From NCBI GenBank assembly GCA_029573925.1, contig JAKQBV010000056.1, positions 1-6,757 of the forward strand: a stretch of DNA of 6,757 bases, in the 5' to 3' direction. Shown here one piece after another: positions 5,494-6,757 of this stretch. The notes under the pieces were generated by a model. The model searched no databases. It was given only the letters and a program-made list of their open reading frames with translations, and was not told the DNA's origin. Position 1 is the first letter of the stretch, and every line of letters begins with the position of its first letter. Source of the DNA: a bacterium. GTDB lineage: Bacteria; UBP15; UBA6099. A program made the translations under genes and the position numbers.

Positions 5494-6321
5494 CTATTTC
5501 AGGAGTTGCAACACGCTTTGCGGCTGCGCGTTTGCCTGAGCAAGGATCGCCGTGCCGCTCTGCTGGAGTATCTGTAAGCGGGTGAACTCGCTGATCTCGA
5601 CTGCCATGTCCGCGTCGTAGATGCGGCTCTTGGCGGCGGAGATATTGATATCCGCGGCTTTCAGGTCGTCTATGATGTGACCGAGTCGGCGTTCCTGTAT
5701 GCTGAGGTTGGCGCGCACATCCGACACCTGATTAAGCGCGCTGTTGATAAGGTCTATAGCCGACTGCGCGTTTGCGACCACTCCTACAGAGGCCGTGTTG
5801 ATTCCCAGCCCGGTAGCGTCAAGGTCGGGGATGGACAACGTCAACTGGAAAGTCGCTCCGTTGTCCGGGCCAACCTGAAGAACCTGTCCGGCGGCGAAAG
5901 TGCCGTCGAACAGAACCTTGGTGTTGAACGTGACGGCGTCCGACTTGCGGTCAATCTCGTTCATCAGGCTGTTGAACTCGTTGTTGAGCCTTGTGAGGTC
6001 GGCTGTCGTGAGCGTGGCCTCGTTGGCCGCTCGCACCGCGAGGTCGCGCATCCTGAACAAAACATCCTGAGTTTCGCTCAGCGAGCCGTCTGCCGTGCGG
6101 ATCAGGTTGATCCCATCCTCGGCGTTCTGCACGGCGGTGCGGATGCCGCCTATCTGAGCCTCCATGCCCTTGGCGATCGCAAGCCCGCTGGGGTCGTCCG
6201 ACGCATGGTTTATCCTCAGCCCGGACGAAAGCCTCTCCAAAGATGTCTGCAATCCAAGGTTGGTAAGCCTCAGATTGTTCAGTCCTATCAGTCCTGAAAT
6301 GTTTGTGTTTACGACTGACAT
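5494..6321 (-). CDS. Flagellin 2 (275 aa)
   Basis: This is a second complete flagellin with the same layout as flagellin 1: N-terminal D0/D1 (LERLSSGLRIN, MRDLAVRAANEA), a short variable centre around residues 150-185 (QLTLSIPDLDATGLGINTASVGVV), and C-terminal D1/D0 ending SVLQLLK. Residues 1-70 and the last 67 are identical to flagellin 1, while the region between has many substitutions (for example Thr71 to Ile, and ADMKRLDNEFKSL versus ADLTRLNNEFNSL) and is 12 residues shorter. The start is fixed by GGAGGTGG (6326-6333 on the complement), with its GGAGG core seven bases from the ATG. Codons differ freely from flagellin 1 in the 5' part although the protein is the same, so the copies are not a very recent duplication. 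Its own sigma-28 promoter and terminator make it monocistronic. Whether both subunits enter one filament cannot be told from sequence. Confidence 0.97.
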   Translation of the reverse strand: MSVVNTNISGLIGLNNLRLTNLGLQTSLERLSSGLRINHASDDPSGLAIAKGMEAQIGGIRTAVQNAEDGINLIRTADGSLSETQDVLFRMRDLAVRAANEATLTTADLTRLNNEFNSLMNEIDRKSDAVTFNTKVLFDGTFAAGQVLQVGPDNGATFQLTLSIPDLDATGLGINTASVGVVANAQSAIDLINSALNQVSDVRANLSIQERRLGHIIDDLKAADINISAAKSRIYDADMAVEISEFTRLQILQQSGTAILAQANAQPQSVLQLLK

Positions 6322-6325
6322 TTCT

Positions 6326-6333
6326 CCACCTCC
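6326..6333 (-). promoter_or_regulatory. Shine-Dalgarno of flagellin 2, overlapping a CsrA-like GGA site
   Basis: The - strand reads ACATGGAGGTGGAG before the ATG at 6321, with the GGAGG core seven bases away. The stretch ACATGGAGGTG is identical to that of flagellin 1 and again includes an A-N-GGA motif inside the ribosome binding site. Confidence 0.8.
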
Positions 6334-6342
6334 ATGTTTTTC

Positions 6343-6364
6343 CGTCGATCGTCCATTATCGACG
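6343..6364 (-). promoter_or_regulatory. Leader hairpin of flagellin 2 with GGA in the loop (possible CsrA site)
   Basis: CGTCGAT (6343-6349) and ATCGACG (6358-6364) form a perfect seven-pair stem. In the transcript the eight-base loop reads AATGGACG and exposes an ATGGA motif. The loop GGA (6354-6352) is 21 bases from the Shine-Dalgarno GGA (6333-6331), exactly as in flagellin 1. The stem bases differ from flagellin 1 while pairing is kept, which argues for an RNA structure rather than chance. Confidence 0.58.
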
Positions 6365-6379
6365 TTTTGAACATTCTAG

Positions 6380-6406
6380 TTATCGACAAAATCGCCACGG
6401 CCTTTA
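6380..6406 (-). promoter_or_regulatory. Sigma-28 (FliA) promoter of flagellin 2
   Basis: On the - strand TAAAGGCC (6406-6399), 11 bases, then GTCGATAA (6387-6380). The -10 is identical to that of flagellin 1 and matches the sigma-28 consensus at seven of eight positions; the -35 keeps the TAAAG core. The predicted start near 6373 gives a leader of about 52 bases, equal to that of flagellin 1. Confidence 0.82.
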
Positions 6407-6461
6407 GCAAAGCGACAAAATAAACAAGCAGTCAAAAAATTCCCACGGATATCTACGCCAC

Positions 6462-6501
6462 ATCGAGAAAAGAAAAAGCGCCCCCCGCGAAGAAGGCGCT
6501 T
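6462..6501 (-). terminator. Intrinsic terminator of flagellin 3
   Basis: On the - strand AAGCGCC (6501-6495) pairs with GGCGCTT (6482-6476) around a 12-base loop, followed by a T-rich run interrupted by C (complement of 6466-6475). The stem and C-rich loop resemble the flagellin 2 terminator at 5431-5465, suggesting that the whole unit of promoter, gene and terminator was duplicated. It starts about 39 bases after the stop of flagellin 3. Confidence 0.8.
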
Positions 6502-6540
6502 AAAAGAATTCCTATGGGATATTCCCATTTATCTTTCTTG

Positions 6541-6757
6541 TTATTTCAGAAGCTGCAACACGCTCTGCGGCTGCGCGTTTGCCTGAGCGAGTATCGCCGT
6601 GCCGCTCTGCTGGAGTATCTGCAAGCGGGTGAACTCGCTGATCTCGACCGCCATGTCCGCGTCATAGATGCGGCTCTTGGCGGCGGAGATATTGATATCC
6701 GCAGCTTTCAGGTCGTCAATGATGTGGCCTAGGCGGCGTTCCTGTATGCCGAGGTTG
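6541..6757 (-). CDS. Flagellin 3, C-terminal fragment
   Basis: This is the 3' end of a third flagellin; the gene continues beyond the right edge of the window. The 72 codons visible (71 residues plus stop) start NLGIQERRLGHIIDDLKAAD and end SVLQLLK, the D1/D0 C-terminal region that packs the filament core and carries the export/chaperone-binding end. The sequence matches flagellin 1 at the protein level, including NLGI where flagellin 2 has NLSI. At the DNA level it is close to both other copies, with long identical blocks. Its stop is TAA, and its terminator lies upstream of the flagellin 2 promoter, so it too should be a separate transcript. The length and variable centre cannot be seen. 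Confidence 0.95.
   Translation of the reverse strand, partial: NLGIQERRLGHIIDDLKAADINISAAKSRIYDADMAVEISEFTRLQILQQSGTAILAQANAQPQSVLQLLK

Noticed and set aside
5677..6297. A 206-codon open frame on the + strand opposite flagellin 2
   Set aside because: It is the antisense shadow of a highly conserved flagellin; its openness follows from the flagellin codons and it has no start signals.
6356..6363. Second TTATCGAC (a sigma-28 -10 on the - strand) in the flagellin 2 leader
   Set aside because: The sequence at the right distance (TAACTAGA) is a poor -35, and these bases are better explained as part of the leader hairpin 6343-6364.
4423..6757. The flagellin repeats as an assembly duplication
   Set aside because: The copies differ by many synonymous changes, by the length of the centre, and in their promoters and terminators, so they are real separate genes.
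1..6757. CRISPR array, tRNA, rRNA, insertion sequence or phage attachment site
   Set aside because: No short direct repeats with spacers, cloverleaf, transposase or terminal inverted repeats were seen on either strand; the only sizeable repeats are the flagellin units.

Overview
The window looks like chromosome of a motile, probably diderm bacterium with moderately high G+C content (impression, not computed). Evidence for this is a Sec-type exported TPR protein, a lipoprotein with a clear lipobox, strong GGAGG ribosome binding sites and an array of flagellin genes. I could not assign a phylum. No phage, transposon, CRISPR, tRNA or rRNA signal was seen.

Left part (1-2183, + strand): the 3' end of an HtpX-type M48 membrane protease gene is followed by a good sigma-70-like promoter. 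A two-gene operon comes next, six bases apart. The first gene encodes an exported protein with a TolB/FlgO-like N-terminal domain and about five TPRs. The second encodes a lipoprotein that keeps both ends of a family 3 solute-binding protein but lacks most of its middle.

Middle (2184-4400, + strand): a 191-base AT-rich leader carries several inverted repeats, some mutually exclusive. It precedes a 653-residue radical SAM protein with an N-terminal cobalamin-binding-like Rossmann domain, a canonical CX3CX2C cluster motif, and a C-terminal domain that reads like a STAS (anti-sigma-factor-antagonist) domain. A bidirectional terminator closes this gene and the convergent flagellin gene.

Right part (4401-6757, - strand): three tandem flagellin genes (287 aa, 275 aa, and a third cut by the window edge) are arranged as separate monocistronic units. 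Each complete one has a sigma-28 promoter with an exact 11-base spacer, and flagellins 2 and 3 have matching terminators. Both visible leaders carry the same hairpin with a GGA in its loop, exactly 21 bases upstream of a second GGA inside the Shine-Dalgarno sequence. This is the layout expected of CsrA-controlled flagellin translation.

The most interesting items are the radical SAM-STAS fusion, the conserved CsrA-like flagellin leaders, and the internally deleted solute-binding lipoprotein in an operon with the TPR protein. The two halves of the window need not be functionally linked. The radical SAM gene converges on the flagellins, which is weak evidence at best.
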